From the NCBI GenBank assembly GCA_947476695.1, contig CANJRD010000006.1, positions 124,001 through 188,000 of the forward strand: a stretch of 64,000 bases of DNA, written 5' to 3'. The DNA is from Rhodospirillaceae bacterium. Its GTDB lineage: Bacteria; Pseudomonadota; Alphaproteobacteria; Rhodospirillales; Rhodospirillaceae. Under the pieces are notes generated by a model that was not told the origin of the DNA, did no database searches, and saw nothing but the letters and a program-made list of their open reading frames with translations. This document shows, one piece after another, positions 52,226 to 61,426 of the stretch (position 1 is its first letter; each line of letters starts with the position of its first letter). Position numbers and translations under genes: made by a program.

Positions 52226-53842
52226 TTAAGCGTTATGCGTGGCCTCTCGTCCAGCCACGCGGCCGAAGACCAAAACGCGCGTCAACCCGTGAAGCCCGAA
52301 ACCGCCGGCGCACTCGCCCGCGGCGTAGAGCCCGGAGATCGCCTGGCTCCGCATGTCGAGCACCTGGCACTTTGTGTTGATGCGCAGGCCTGTCAGGGTG
52401 TCGTGCAGAATTGGCGTCGACCACGCGGCATAGAAGGGCGCCCTAGCGATCTTGTACTTCGGCGACGGCTTGCCGAAATCCGCATCTTTCCCCGCGTCCA
52501 CAAACTGATTGTAACGCGCGACAGCGGCTTCCAGCGTAGGCCCGGACATCGGGGCGCGTTGATACGGATTGACGATTTTCGCAGCCAATTCGCTCAACGT
52601 ATTCGCGCTGAAGAAATATCCATCTGGATCGACGTTCGGCGCCTTCGGGTCCCACACCTCGCGCGCTGCGCCATCGGCATCGAAGATCGCCCAGATCGGG
52701 CCACCGCCGCCTGTACCGTTCGTCGTGCCGTTGGTGCCGAGGCAGGCGTCGAAAAAGGCTTCGGATGAGTCCACTTCGTTCCAGACGCGCGCGCCGGTTT
52801 GATTGACGAGGATGAGGTTCTGATAGTCGTTCACCGTCAGACCCGTCGCTTTGGCCTGCGCGAACATGGGGCTCTTCGGATCCCACTTCAGGTTCACATA
52901 ACCGTAGCGGCAACCGATGTGCTTGGTCTTGGTGATCGCAAGCCCATTCTGTTGATTGGCCGTGCCCCATAGCGAGGCGCCCACGGCCATCGCCAAGCGT
53001 TCACCGGCCGCTGTCTGCCTGCTCCAGGGCTCGCCGGTCACCTGATATTCCTCGGTGAGGCGCGGGTCGAACAGGCGTCGGAACTCGACGTCGCTGGTGT
53101 GGCCGCCCGTGCAGAGGATCACCCCCTTCGTCGCGCGGATCGTCACGTCCTTGCCGTTATGTTGCGCGACCACGCCATAGACTGGCCCGGCGTTGGGCGC
53201 TGCCGTCAGCAGGCGCACCAACTTGTGGCTGGCCAGGAAGGTCGCACCTTTTTTCCGGGCGCTGGCTTCCAGCGGCCGGACGACGCCCGAACCGCCGCGC
53301 CCGTTGATGGTCTGGTTGATGTCGTCTGAGAAGCGAAGCGCCGTGAAGTTGCGCGGCACGGACTCATTCCACACTTTCTGCGGCGGGATATCGTTGAAGC
53401 GGATGCCGTTCTCGACCAGCCAGTCGAACGTCGGCAGGTTCTCATTGGCCCACATCCGCACAAGCGCACGGTCAGCGTACTTGAATAGGGGATTGCGATG
53501 ATCGGTGTGGTCCAGGAACACCTGCTCAACCGAGTCCTCGACGCCGTACTTCTTTTGCAAAGGCGTGCCACCGCCGAGTGAGATACGCCCGCCGCTAAGC
53601 ATGGCATGACCGCCGAAGTCGTGATTCTCGTCGATCACGATGACCGAAGCGCCGTTGTCGCGAGCGCTGACCGCCGCCGCGAGGCCCGAGGCGCCGCCAC
53701 CGGCGACCACGATGTCGGCCGTATAGTCGGCGCGAAAACGGTTTGGCTTGATGACCTGGGCGAGGCCGAGCGGAGCCGCGGCAAGAGCAGTGCCCTGACG
53801 GAAAAAGTCACGCCGGCTTACGGTAGGCGAATCCTGCGCCAT
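52226..53842 (-). CDS. Tat-exported FAD-dependent oxidoreductase (FAD_binding_2)
   Basis: A 538-residue flavoprotein. The leader SRRDFFRQGTALAAAP is a twin-arginine signal, so the holo-protein acts in the periplasm. FAD motif: DIVVAGGGASGLAAAVSARD with a following Asp, and the superfamily end is ISGLYAAGECAGGFGLHG. The central domain carries NLKWDPKSPMFA and WNEVDSSEAFFDACLG. It is related to fumarate reductase / 3-ketosteroid dehydrogenase-type enzymes and to the flavoprotein at 7130-8533, but lacks heme or Fe-S domains. GGGAGG sits 6 nt before ATG 53842. Substrate unknown; it is a monocistron. Confidence 0.88.
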   Translation of the reverse strand: MAQDSPTVSRRDFFRQGTALAAAPLGLAQVIKPNRFRADYTADIVVAGGGASGLAAAVSARDNGASVIVIDENHDFGGHAMLSGGRISLGGGTPLQKKYGVEDSVEQVFLDHTDHRNPLFKYADRALVRMWANENLPTFDWLVENGIRFNDIPPQKVWNESVPRNFTALRFSDDINQTINGRGGSGVVRPLEASARKKGATFLASHKLVRLLTAAPNAGPVYGVVAQHNGKDVTIRATKGVILCTGGHTSDVEFRRLFDPRLTEEYQVTGEPWSRQTAAGERLAMAVGASLWGTANQQNGLAITKTKHIGCRYGYVNLKWDPKSPMFAQAKATGLTVNDYQNLILVNQTGARVWNEVDSSEAFFDACLGTNGTTNGTGGGGPIWAIFDADGAAREVWDPKAPNVDPDGYFFSANTLSELAAKIVNPYQRAPMSGPTLEAAVARYNQFVDAGKDADFGKPSPKYKIARAPFYAAWSTPILHDTLTGLRINTKCQVLDMRSQAISGLYAAGECAGGFGLHGLTRVLVFGRVAGREATHNA

Positions 53843-54001
53843 TTTAATCCTCCCTTGTAACAGCGGCGTAGCCTGAACCGCTGCCGTTCGGGGTGCAAGC
53901 GGCCCAATCCATCGAAAGTGCATAGCGGCATTTCACTTGCCCGGATGGTGCCTTTCCAGGCTACAAGTGAGTCGACCTTCAGAGTTCCGGACTTAACGAC
54001 G

Positions 54002-54865
54002 ATGTCGCCGACCGCGGGTAAATACGTTCTGACAATCACTTGTCCCGATGCCACGGGGCTCGTTGCGGCTGTGTCCGGCTTTCTGCGCGAACAGAATTGT
54101 TTTATCGACCAGTCGTTCCAGTTCGGCGATCCGACGACGAACCGGTTTTTCATGCGTGCCGTATTCACGCCCGGCGAAGGCGCCCCGCCTATCGCGATCA
54201 TCGAGCAGCGGTTCGCCGCTATTGCGACCAAGTTCGCGATGGAATGGCACAGCGTACCGGCGGATCGTAAGCCGCGAGTGCTGATCGCGGTGTCACGGTT
54301 CGGCCATTGCCTGAACGATCTGTTGCACCGCTGGGAAACCGGCCAAATTCCGATCGATATCGTCGGCGTGATTTCCAATCACGACGATATGCGGCGCTTG
54401 GTTGAATGGCATAACTTGCCGTACCACTATCTGCCCGTGAACGCGTCGACCAAGACGACGCAAGAGTCGACTTGGCTGCGGATGGTCGACGATCTCAAAG
54501 TCGATTTCGTCGTACTTGCACGCTACATGCAGATTTTGAGCGCCGAGGCATGCCAGCATCTGTCCGGACGTTGCATCAACATCCATCATTCGTTCCTGCC
54601 GAGCTTCAAGGGCGCGAAGCCCTATCAGCAAGCCTACGAGCGCGGCGTGAAGATCATCGGTGCTACCGCACATTTCGTGACGAGTACGTTGGACGAGGGG
54701 CCGATCATCGAGCAGGCCGTCGAGCGGGTGGATCACATGCACTCGCCCGCGGACCTGGTTGCCATCGGGCGGGACCTCGAAACTGTGGTGCTGGCGCGGG
54801 CTGTCCGCTGGCATGCGGAACGGCGCGTTCTGCTAAACGGTTCTAAAACAGTGGTATTTCGCTGA
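54002..54865 (+). CDS. purU: Formyltetrahydrofolate deformylase
   Basis: A 287-residue enzyme that hydrolyses 10-formyl-THF to formate and THF, balancing one-carbon pools. The N-terminal ACT domain reads YVLTITCPDATGLVAAVSGFL. The catalytic domain has the formyl-transferase triad pattern: VISNHDDMRR, HHSFLPSFKGAKPYQQAYERGVK and the Asp in STLDEGPIIEQ. ATG 54002 begins right at the ACT domain; a longer reading to 53918 lacks features. It is preceded divergently by the Tat flavoprotein gene. Confidence 0.95.
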   Translation: MSPTAGKYVLTITCPDATGLVAAVSGFLREQNCFIDQSFQFGDPTTNRFFMRAVFTPGEGAPPIAIIEQRFAAIATKFAMEWHSVPADRKPRVLIAVSRFGHCLNDLLHRWETGQIPIDIVGVISNHDDMRRLVEWHNLPYHYLPVNASTKTTQESTWLRMVDDLKVDFVVLARYMQILSAEACQHLSGRCINIHHSFLPSFKGAKPYQQAYERGVKIIGATAHFVTSTLDEGPIIEQAVERVDHMHSPADLVAIGRDLETVVLARAVRWHAERRVLLNGSKTVVFR

Positions 54866-54972
54866 AACACCACCAAATTCCTGCATTGCGCGGAACCGCA
54901 CCAATCCCTATATTCGAGTCAAAATAAAGCCCCGGGAGGGCCTGAGACTCGGGTCGGGGAAATTGGGCGGTC

Positions 54973-55362
54973 ATGTCGAAAACCATCCTGATCGTCGAGG
55001 ACAATGAGTTGAACATGAAGCTGTTCAACGATTTGCTCCAGGCGCACGGCTACAACACCCTGCAGACCAAGGATGGTCGCGAGGTGATGGAGATCACGCG
55101 CCGCAGCCGTCCCGACCTGATTCTGATGGACATCCAGCTGCCGGAGATTTCCGGGCTAGAGATCACCAAAATGCTCAAGGCCGACGATGACCTGCGGGAC
55201 ATCGCGGTGGTCGCCGTCACTGCCTTCGCCATGAAGGGTGACGAACAGAAGATCCGCTCTGGCGGATGCGACGGCTATATCGCCAAGCCGATCTCGGTCG
55301 CGAGCTTCCTGCAGACCGTATCCAAATTCCTGACGCCGACGCCGGTCGCCCAGACTATTTAG
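54973..55362 (+). CDS. divK: Single-domain response regulator DivK
   Basis: A 129-residue receiver with no output domain. Acidic pocket and phosphoacceptor: [13 protein letters not shown] near residue 6 and [15 protein letters not shown] (Asp about 53). Conserved Thr in [13 protein letters not shown] and Lys in [12 protein letters not shown]. It matches alphaproteobacterial DivK, which links DivJ/PleC kinases to the CckA pathway controlling CtrA. The usual neighbour pleD is not here. The ATG at 54973 has GGGG upstream. It overlaps the VOC gene by 8 nt tail to tail. Confidence 0.93.
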   Translation: MSKTILIVEDNELNMKLFNDLLQAHGYNTLQTKDGREVMEITRRSRPDLILMDIQLPEISGLEITKMLKADDDLRDIAVVAVTAFAMKGDEQKIRSGGCDGYIAKPISVASFLQTVSKFLTPTPVAQTI

Positions 55363-55798
55363 CGAACAGCGAGCGCCGATCGGCAAAAGCCTTGAACTCA
55401 AGCGCGTTGCCGCTGGGATCGCGGAAGAACATGGTCGCCTGTTCGCCGGGCTGCCCTTTGAAGCGCACCGTCGGCGCAATCGCGAAGGTGATGCCCGCCT
55501 GCGTCAGGCGCGTCGCCAGATCCTCCCAGCGGCTCATCGACAGCACGACGCCGAAGTGCGGGACCGGGACGTCGTGGCCGTCGACCGGATTGTGGTGATA
55601 GCTCGTGCGCGCTCTAGGCGCGTGATGTACGACGAGCTGATGGCCGTAAAGATCGAAGTCGATCCAATCGGGCGCTGAGCGTCCTTCGGGACAGCCGAGA
55701 ACCTCGCCGTAGAAGCGTCCGGCCGCCGCGAGATCGTCGACCGGGATGGCGAGATGGAATGGATCGGCGGCGTGGTGATCGTTCACGACAGACCCCAT
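55355..55798 (-). CDS. VOC family (glyoxalase-like) protein
   Basis: A 147-residue single VOC module: [24 protein letters not shown] at the start and [15 protein letters not shown] at the end, holding the metal-binding His/Glu positions of this superfamily. Such proteins include dioxygenases and glutathione or fosfomycin enzymes; the substrate is unknown. The ATG at 55798 sits inside the U-tract of the rpmG terminator, and a GTG at 55786 is an alternative. So it is either expressed by read-through past that terminator or from a promoter inside rpmG. Confidence 0.88.
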   Translation of the reverse strand: MGSVVNDHHAADPFHLAIPVDDLAAAGRFYGEVLGCPEGRSAPDWIDFDLYGHQLVVHHAPRARTSYHHNPVDGHDVPVPHFGVVLSMSRWEDLATRLTQAGITFAIAPTVRFKGQPGEQATMFFRDPSGNALEFKAFADRRSLFAK

Positions 55799-55834
55799 AA
55801 AAAAAACCGCCAGCGTGAGCAGGCGGGTTTTTCA
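55796..55834 (-). terminator. Intrinsic terminator of rpmG
   Basis: CCGCC/GGCGG stem extended by A/T pairs; on the minus strand it ends in eight T. It lies 20 nt after the rpmG stop and runs straight into the VOC gene's presumed ATG. Confidence 0.85.
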
Positions 55835-55853
55835 TTCAACCGGACAGGCAATC

Positions 55854-56021
55854 TTACTTAATCTTGCCTTCTTTGTACTCGACGTGCTTGCGCACGACGG
55901 GATCGTACTTCTTCATCACCATCTTTTCGGTGATGTTGCGCGGGTTTTTCTTGGTCACATAGTAGTGGCCGGTGCCCGCCGTGCTCTCGAGCTTGATCTG
56001 AATGGTGGTCGGCTTCGCCAT
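55854..56021 (-). CDS. rpmG: 50S ribosomal protein L33
   Basis: A 55-residue ribosomal protein: [21 protein letters not shown] at the start and [25 protein letters not shown] at the end, the normal alphaproteobacterial length. It lacks the zinc-binding Cys pairs of the C+ form. ATG 56021 is chosen over upstream in-frame starts, which add unpatterned sequence. It is a single gene with its own terminator. Confidence 0.97.
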   Translation of the reverse strand: MAKPTTIQIKLESTAGTGHYYVTKKNPRNITEKMVMKKYDPVVRKHVEYKEGKIK

Positions 56022-56140
56022 GGCGGTCGTCCCGTACGCGTGAAAAAAGTTCGCGGACCCAAGGGCCCGCGGAAGTCGCGCACAATACACTGCCCGGCCC
56101 TCAAGTCAAGCTGAGGGCGAGGGTGGTTTTTGCATATATT

Positions 56141-57619
56141 TCAAGGTGTTGTTGCCAATTGCCCGGCCCCGGGCGAAAGCAGGGCGGTCCGGACGGCCGT
56201 GTCCGTTGCGAGGGCTCGTGCGACGGCGAGGTCGGGAGTCTCTTTACCGCGCGGTTCAGGCCGGCAGGTTGCGCGGACGATTTCGGCGGATTGGCGCGGC
56301 TGCGGGCCCTGACGCACCAGTGCTGCGATCATGTCCTCGGCCGAGACTGTCGAGCCTCCGCCGGTGCAGACATCGGGCAGGATGCCGCGACCCGATAGCA
56401 TCGTGCCGGCAGGCGTGAACACGCGGGACCATGTCAGCGCAAACTCGCCGCCGTTGCTGAGGGGAACGATGGTTTGCACCGTGCCCTTGCCGACAGAAGC
56501 GGTGCCGACGGCGATCGCACGGCCGTCGTCCTGCAGGGCGGCGGCGAGGATCTCCGCGGCTGACGCCGTACGGCCGTCGAGCAGCATCACGATCGGCACA
56601 CCCGCTGCGATGTCTCCCGCGGCGGCGGCATAGAATTGCCGCGCGCCGGGGTGACGTCCGCGCAGTGTCGCGATTACGCCCTCGTTGAGGAATAAGTCCG
56701 CGACGGCGACAGCCTGGTCAAGCAGGCCGCCGGGGTCGCCCCGAAGATCGAGAATGATGCCCCGGAGCGCGCCGGCCTCGGTAACCTTTTCGGCGATGCT
56801 TGCCGCGGTCCGCTGATTGAAACTCTTCACGGCGAGATGCAAAACACCGTCGGACAAATCCGCTTCAACCGTCTGCGGGATGATCAGCGAGCGCCGTGCA
56901 GTCACCGCCAGTGCGACGCCGTCGCGAAGAAGCTCGAGACTGACTGTTGAATCGCGCGGACCGTCGAGGCGGCGCAGCGCGACGGTGAGTGATTGACCGG
57001 CGAGGCGTTGCCCCTGCGCACGCACGATAATGTCGCCCGCGATCACGCCCGCGATCTCCGCTGGCCCATCCTTCGTCACGCGCCGCACGTATGCGCCCTT
57101 CGGACCAGCATCGATATCCACGCCTAGTCCGACAAAGCCGTTGCGGTTGGCCTGGTTGCGGCGGGCGTCACTGCGGCTGTAGTAGCGCGAGTAGGTGTCC
57201 AACATCGGCATGATGCCGTCGAACATGGCTTGCAGCAGGGCTTCCGAATTCGCGAGTTGTATGAGCTTCGACTCGCCCCGTGCCTGACCAATCAGCGCCT
57301 GCGTTGTTTCTGTCCAGGCGCCGATGTCTTGACTGCGCGGCAGCGGCGCATGCGCGATTGCCTTGTCCGCAAGTGACAGTATGACCTCATCGCCGACCGC
57401 GAGCGCGCGCAGGTCGGGATCGATGGCCGAGAGGTGATTCAGACCGCCTATAAACAGATGGTCGATGTCAGGGGCGTCGATCGCTTTGTCGCGGATTTGC
57501 GATAAGCCGCCGATCAATGGCGTGCTCAGGGCGGTCAATTCCGGATCGACGCGCAGTTTCGCCTGGCCGGCGCACCCGGCGAGGATGAGCGCGGTGAGGA
57601 TTGCCGCCCACCGGGTCAC
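56141..57619 (-). CDS. S41 family peptidase lipoprotein
   Basis: A 492-residue processing protease. The leader LTALILAGCAG is a lipoprotein signal, placing it in the periplasm. The PDZ domain is in GAYVRRVTKDGPAEIAGVIAGDIIV (about 175-235). The catalytic serine is in LLDGRTASAAEILA and the general-base lysine in GTASVGKGTVQT. It is related to CtpA/Prc tail-specific proteases. It starts with GTG overlapping the rnr stop (GTGA), so it is co-transcribed downstream of RNase R. C-terminal extension about 100 residues beyond the catalytic Lys. Confidence 0.93.
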   Translation of the reverse strand: MTRWAAILTALILAGCAGQAKLRVDPELTALSTPLIGGLSQIRDKAIDAPDIDHLFIGGLNHLSAIDPDLRALAVGDEVILSLADKAIAHAPLPRSQDIGAWTETTQALIGQARGESKLIQLANSEALLQAMFDGIMPMLDTYSRYYSRSDARRNQANRNGFVGLGVDIDAGPKGAYVRRVTKDGPAEIAGVIAGDIIVRAQGQRLAGQSLTVALRRLDGPRDSTVSLELLRDGVALAVTARRSLIIPQTVEADLSDGVLHLAVKSFNQRTAASIAEKVTEAGALRGIILDLRGDPGGLLDQAVAVADLFLNEGVIATLRGRHPGARQFYAAAAGDIAAGVPIVMLLDGRTASAAEILAAALQDDGRAIAVGTASVGKGTVQTIVPLSNGGEFALTWSRVFTPAGTMLSGRGILPDVCTGGGSTVSAEDMIAALVRQGPQPRQSAEIVRATCRPEPRGKETPDLAVARALATDTAVRTALLSPGAGQLATTP

Positions 57620-59982
57620 CGCCGGCGCTTCCCGCGGAATTTCCGCTCGTTGCGTTGGGCGCGCGGCGGCGGTGCCGAGGCGCCATCCTTGCCGGCGAAC
57701 TCGAAAACGATCGAACCGGCGATCTCGTCGGTCTCCACGAGTTTCACGTTCACGCGGTCGCCGATGCGCAGCGTCAAGCCCGTGCGCTGACCGATGAGCC
57801 GATGGTTGCGTTCGTCGTGCTCGTAGTAGTCCTGCGGAAGGCGACGCATCGGCATGATGCCGTCCGCGCCGGTTTCATCCAGGTTGACGAAAACCCCGAA
57901 GCGGCTGACGCCGTTGATGCGGCCCGGGAACACGGCGCCGACCCGGTCGGCGAGATAGCCGGCCGTGAAGCGGTCGACCGTTTCGCGTTCGGCAACGGCG
58001 GCGCGGCGCTCGGTCATGGAGATGTGCTCGGTCGCGGGCACAAGGTTTGGATTTTGCCCCGCATGCCATCCGCCTTCGCCAAGCTTGCTGGCGGCGACCA
58101 GACCGCGATGCACCAGCAAGTCGGAATAGCGACGGATCGGCGACGTGAAGTGCACATACTTGCGCAGGCCCAGACCGAAGTGTCCCTTATTGTCCGGACT
58201 ATAAACCGCTTGTGACTGTGTGCGCAGCACCAGTGTGTTGACCATGTGCTCGTTCGGCGTCCCACGCACCGTGCCCAGCACCCGGTTGAAGTCGTGGGGC
58301 TTCACGCTTGCGCCATGGGGCAGGCGGATATCGAGGGTGGCGAGGTTTTCGCGCAACGACACAACACGTTCCGGATCGGGCGGCTCGTGCACACGATAGA
58401 CCGCCGGATAGGACGATGACGCCAGCGTTTCGGCCGCGGCGACGTTAGCCGCGATCATGAACTCCTCGATCAACTTGTGGCTTTCATAGCGCTCGCGCTT
58501 GGTCACGCCGACCACACGGCCCTTGGCGTCGACGATGATTTTGCGTTCGATCAGATCGAGTTCCAGCGTGCCGCGTTTGCCGCGCGCCTCATCCAGCGCC
58601 GCGTAGGCGCCGTAAAGCGGATTGATCACGCGTTCCATCAACGGCCCACAGGTGTCGTCCGGATGCCCGTCTTTCGCGGTCTGCACCTGCGTATAGGTCA
58701 GGCGCGCGACGGACCGCATCAGGCCGCGGATAATCTTATGACGCAGCGGCTTTCCCTGCGCTGTGATCCACATATGCGCGGCGAGGCAGGGTCGTTCTTC
58801 CTTCGGTTTGAGCGAACACCAGCCGTTGGAGAGCGCTTCGGGAAGCATCGGCACGACCCGATCCGGGAAGTAAACCGAGTTGCCGCGCTCATAGGCTTCG
58901 CGATCCAACGCATCGCCTTCGCGCACGTACCAGGAGACGTCGGCGATGGCGACCAACAGATGCCAGCCACCGGGATTGCTGGGATCGTCATCGGGTTCGG
59001 CGAACACCGCATCGTCGAAATCGCGCGCGTCCTCGCCATCGATCGTGACGAGCGGGATTTGCCGTAAGTCGTCGCGATTTCCGAGCGGCGCGCCGGTCGC
59101 GCGTGCGGCCTGCGTTAGAGCCTCGTCGGAGAAGAGGTGGGGGATGCCCTGCTGATGGATCGCGATCAGGCTCAGGTTCCGTCCGGCTGTGATCGGATCT
59201 TTCAGCGCGCCGAGATTCTCGATCACCTTCGCTTTTTGCGGGCCGAAATTCGGCACCTTGGTGATCTCGACGGTAACGAGGTCGCCGGGCTTCGCATCGC
59301 CGACATCGCCGGGCGGAATCACCACTTCGTGGCGATAGCGTTTGTCGACAGGCTTCAGTTGGCCGTCGGCCTGGTAGACGCCGACCAGCCGTTCCGGCGC
59401 GGCCGCGATCATCTTCAGTGGTCGGGCCTCGTAGGCGTTGTCGCCGGCGGGTGACAATTTCGCGAGTACGCGGTCACCGACCCCGACGACCAGCTTGCCC
59501 TTATCCGGCTTCTTCATGCCGCGCGGTGTGCGCGCTTGGATGACCAGGATCCTGGGGACCGGTGCGTCGTATTCCCACTTCACCGGCTTGGCGAACAGGT
59601 CGCCGTCCTTGTCGGCGGTGGTGATCTCGATCACGTCCACGGCGGGCAGAACGGGATCGGTCGAGAGTTTCCGATTGCCAGTGCGATCGACTTCGCCCTC
59701 TTGCTCTAGGTCTTTCAGAAGCGCCTTGAGGCCGATCTTGCTTGCGCCCCTCAGATCGAAGGCGCGTGCGATCTCGCGTTTGCCGACAGGACCGTCGGCG
59801 CTGCGGATAAAGGCGAGGATTTCCTCGCGGCTGGGAAAGCCTGCGGGCGCAGGGCGACGGCGATGGCCGTCGCGGGGTGGCTTGGAACTACGATTTGGAA
59901 TTCTGGAACTCGTTAAATGAGGGTGATGGCTCGACGCTTGCGCCGAAACCGAGTGTATTGGTGGGGATATCGCCCTGTCCAA
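57616..59982 (-). CDS. rnr: Ribonuclease R
   Basis: A 788-residue 3-prime to 5-prime exoribonuclease that degrades structured RNA. N-terminal helical region and cold-shock domains (about 55-250, from [11 protein letters not shown] on) precede the RNB catalytic domain with [16 protein letters not shown] (Asp cluster). A C-terminal S1 domain ([24 protein letters not shown]) follows, then a basic tail ([15 protein letters not shown]). The N terminus is unclear: no ATG is in frame near the conserved start, and TTG 59982 gives a low-complexity His/Ser/Arg leader. It leads the operon with the S41 protease, beside topA as usual in alphaproteobacteria. Confidence 0.94.
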   Translation of the reverse strand: MDRAISPPIHSVSAQASSHHPHLTSSRIPNRSSKPPRDGHRRRPAPAGFPSREEILAFIRSADGPVGKREIARAFDLRGASKIGLKALLKDLEQEGEVDRTGNRKLSTDPVLPAVDVIEITTADKDGDLFAKPVKWEYDAPVPRILVIQARTPRGMKKPDKGKLVVGVGDRVLAKLSPAGDNAYEARPLKMIAAAPERLVGVYQADGQLKPVDKRYRHEVVIPPGDVGDAKPGDLVTVEITKVPNFGPQKAKVIENLGALKDPITAGRNLSLIAIHQQGIPHLFSDEALTQAARATGAPLGNRDDLRQIPLVTIDGEDARDFDDAVFAEPDDDPSNPGGWHLLVAIADVSWYVREGDALDREAYERGNSVYFPDRVVPMLPEALSNGWCSLKPKEERPCLAAHMWITAQGKPLRHKIIRGLMRSVARLTYTQVQTAKDGHPDDTCGPLMERVINPLYGAYAALDEARGKRGTLELDLIERKIIVDAKGRVVGVTKRERYESHKLIEEFMIAANVAAAETLASSSYPAVYRVHEPPDPERVVSLRENLATLDIRLPHGASVKPHDFNRVLGTVRGTPNEHMVNTLVLRTQSQAVYSPDNKGHFGLGLRKYVHFTSPIRRYSDLLVHRGLVAASKLGEGGWHAGQNPNLVPATEHISMTERRAAVAERETVDRFTAGYLADRVGAVFPGRINGVSRFGVFVNLDETGADGIMPMRRLPQDYYEHDERNHRLIGQRTGLTLRIGDRVNVKLVETDEIAGSIVFEFAGKDGASAPPPRAQRNERKFRGKRRR

Positions 59983-60081
59983 CGCGGATGCGGCGGGTTG
60001 CCGGTTTGCGTCGGAACTAGGTATTGGGGCGCTGCGTTAGCTGTGCGCTGGCGCACAGGCGCTCAGCTGGAGGAAATGACC

Positions 60082-61422
60082 ATGCCAGCCCAATTGCCCC
60101 TGAATGTAGTGCGCTCATCGCGTTTGGCAACCTGTCTTACGATGACAATGATATTGGCGGCCTGCGGAGGCCCCGCGCTGCCACCGGAGGCCGGGCAGGG
60201 GCCCACACCGACGCTGCCGGCACCCGAGCACGCGCTGATCCCGACGCTGAATGTCGCGGAAGCGACCGGGTGGCCCGCTGGCGCAGCGCCGACGGCGGCG
60301 CCGGGCTTCCGCGTCACCGCGTTTTCTGGGGGTCTTGCGCATCCGCGTTGGATTTATGTCCTGCCGAACGGCGATGTGCTTGTCGCGGAAAGCTCCGGCC
60401 CCGGGACAGATGAGTCCAGCGGCATCAAGGGATGGTTTCAAGCCAGAGTTCTCAAGAAGGCTGGGTCCGCCGTGCCGAGTGCGGATCGGATCACGCTGCT
60501 GCGCGACAGCGATGACGACGGCGTCGCCGAAACCAAGTCTGTATTCCTCCAGGGACTCCATTCGCCCATCGGCATGGCGCTGATTGGCGAAACGCTCTAT
60601 GTCGCAAACTGCGATGCGATCATGCGGTTTGCCTATACCGAGGGCGCGACGAAGCTCGCCGATCCCGGCACCAAGTTCGCGGACTTGCCCGCGTTGCCGT
60701 TCAACCATCACTGGACCAAGAACATCCTGGCCAGCGCGGATGGTTCGAAGCTGTATGCGACGGTGGGCTCGAACAGCAATGTCGGCGACCACGGCATGGA
60801 AGTCGAAAAAGGCCGTGCTGCAATCTGGGAGTTTGATGTCGCGAACGGCAACGGTCGTGAATTCGCCACCGGCTTGCGCAATCCGAACGGCATGAGCTGG
60901 GAACCGCAAAGCGGTGCACTCTGGACCGTCGTGAACGAGCGCGACGAACTCGGCAACGATTTGGTGCCAGATTATCTGACATCGGTGCGCGACGGTGCGT
61001 TCTATGGTTGGCCGTACAGCTACTTTGGATCTCACGTCGATGAACGAATGAAGCCGCAGCGTCCGGAGCTGGTCGCGAAGGCGACCGTGCCGGACTACGC
61101 CCTGGGCTCGCATACCGCCTCGTTGGGTCTGACGTTTTACACCGCGACGGCATTCACGGCGCGCTATCGCGGTGGCGCGTTCATCGGTCAGCACGGTTCG
61201 TGGAATCGTTCGCCGGCGAGTGGATACAAGGTGATCTTCGTGCCGTTCGCCGACGGGCGTCCGAATGGAAAGCCCGAGGACGTCCTGACGGGCTTTCTCA
61301 GCGACAAAGGCAAGGCGCAGGGAAGGCCGGTCGGTGTCGCGGTCGACTCAAAAGGCGCACTGCTGGTGGCAGACGATGTTGGAAACACCGTCTGGCGTGT
61401 GACGCCGTCGTCGCAGAACTGA
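60082..61422 (+). CDS. PQQ-type sugar/sorbosone dehydrogenase lipoprotein
   Basis: A 446-residue lipoprotein (leader [13 protein letters not shown]). It resembles the glucose/sorbosone dehydrogenase six-bladed beta-propeller: [93 protein letters not shown] and [18 protein letters not shown]. Such enzymes oxidise sugars in the periplasm with PQQ; no pqq genes lie in the window (the PqqC-like protein at 26332 is not a proven PqqC). GGAGG at 60069-60073 best serves ATG 60082; ATG 60076 is close by. Confidence 0.88.
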   Translation: MPAQLPLNVVRSSRLATCLTMTMILAACGGPALPPEAGQGPTPTLPAPEHALIPTLNVAEATGWPAGAAPTAAPGFRVTAFSGGLAHPRWIYVLPNGDVLVAESSGPGTDESSGIKGWFQARVLKKAGSAVPSADRITLLRDSDDDGVAETKSVFLQGLHSPIGMALIGETLYVANCDAIMRFAYTEGATKLADPGTKFADLPALPFNHHWTKNILASADGSKLYATVGSNSNVGDHGMEVEKGRAAIWEFDVANGNGREFATGLRNPNGMSWEPQSGALWTVVNERDELGNDLVPDYLTSVRDGAFYGWPYSYFGSHVDERMKPQRPELVAKATVPDYALGSHTASLGLTFYTATAFTARYRGGAFIGQHGSWNRSPASGYKVIFVPFADGRPNGKPEDVLTGFLSDKGKAQGRPVGVAVDSKGALLVADDVGNTVWRVTPSSQN

Positions 61423-61426
61423 TGGC

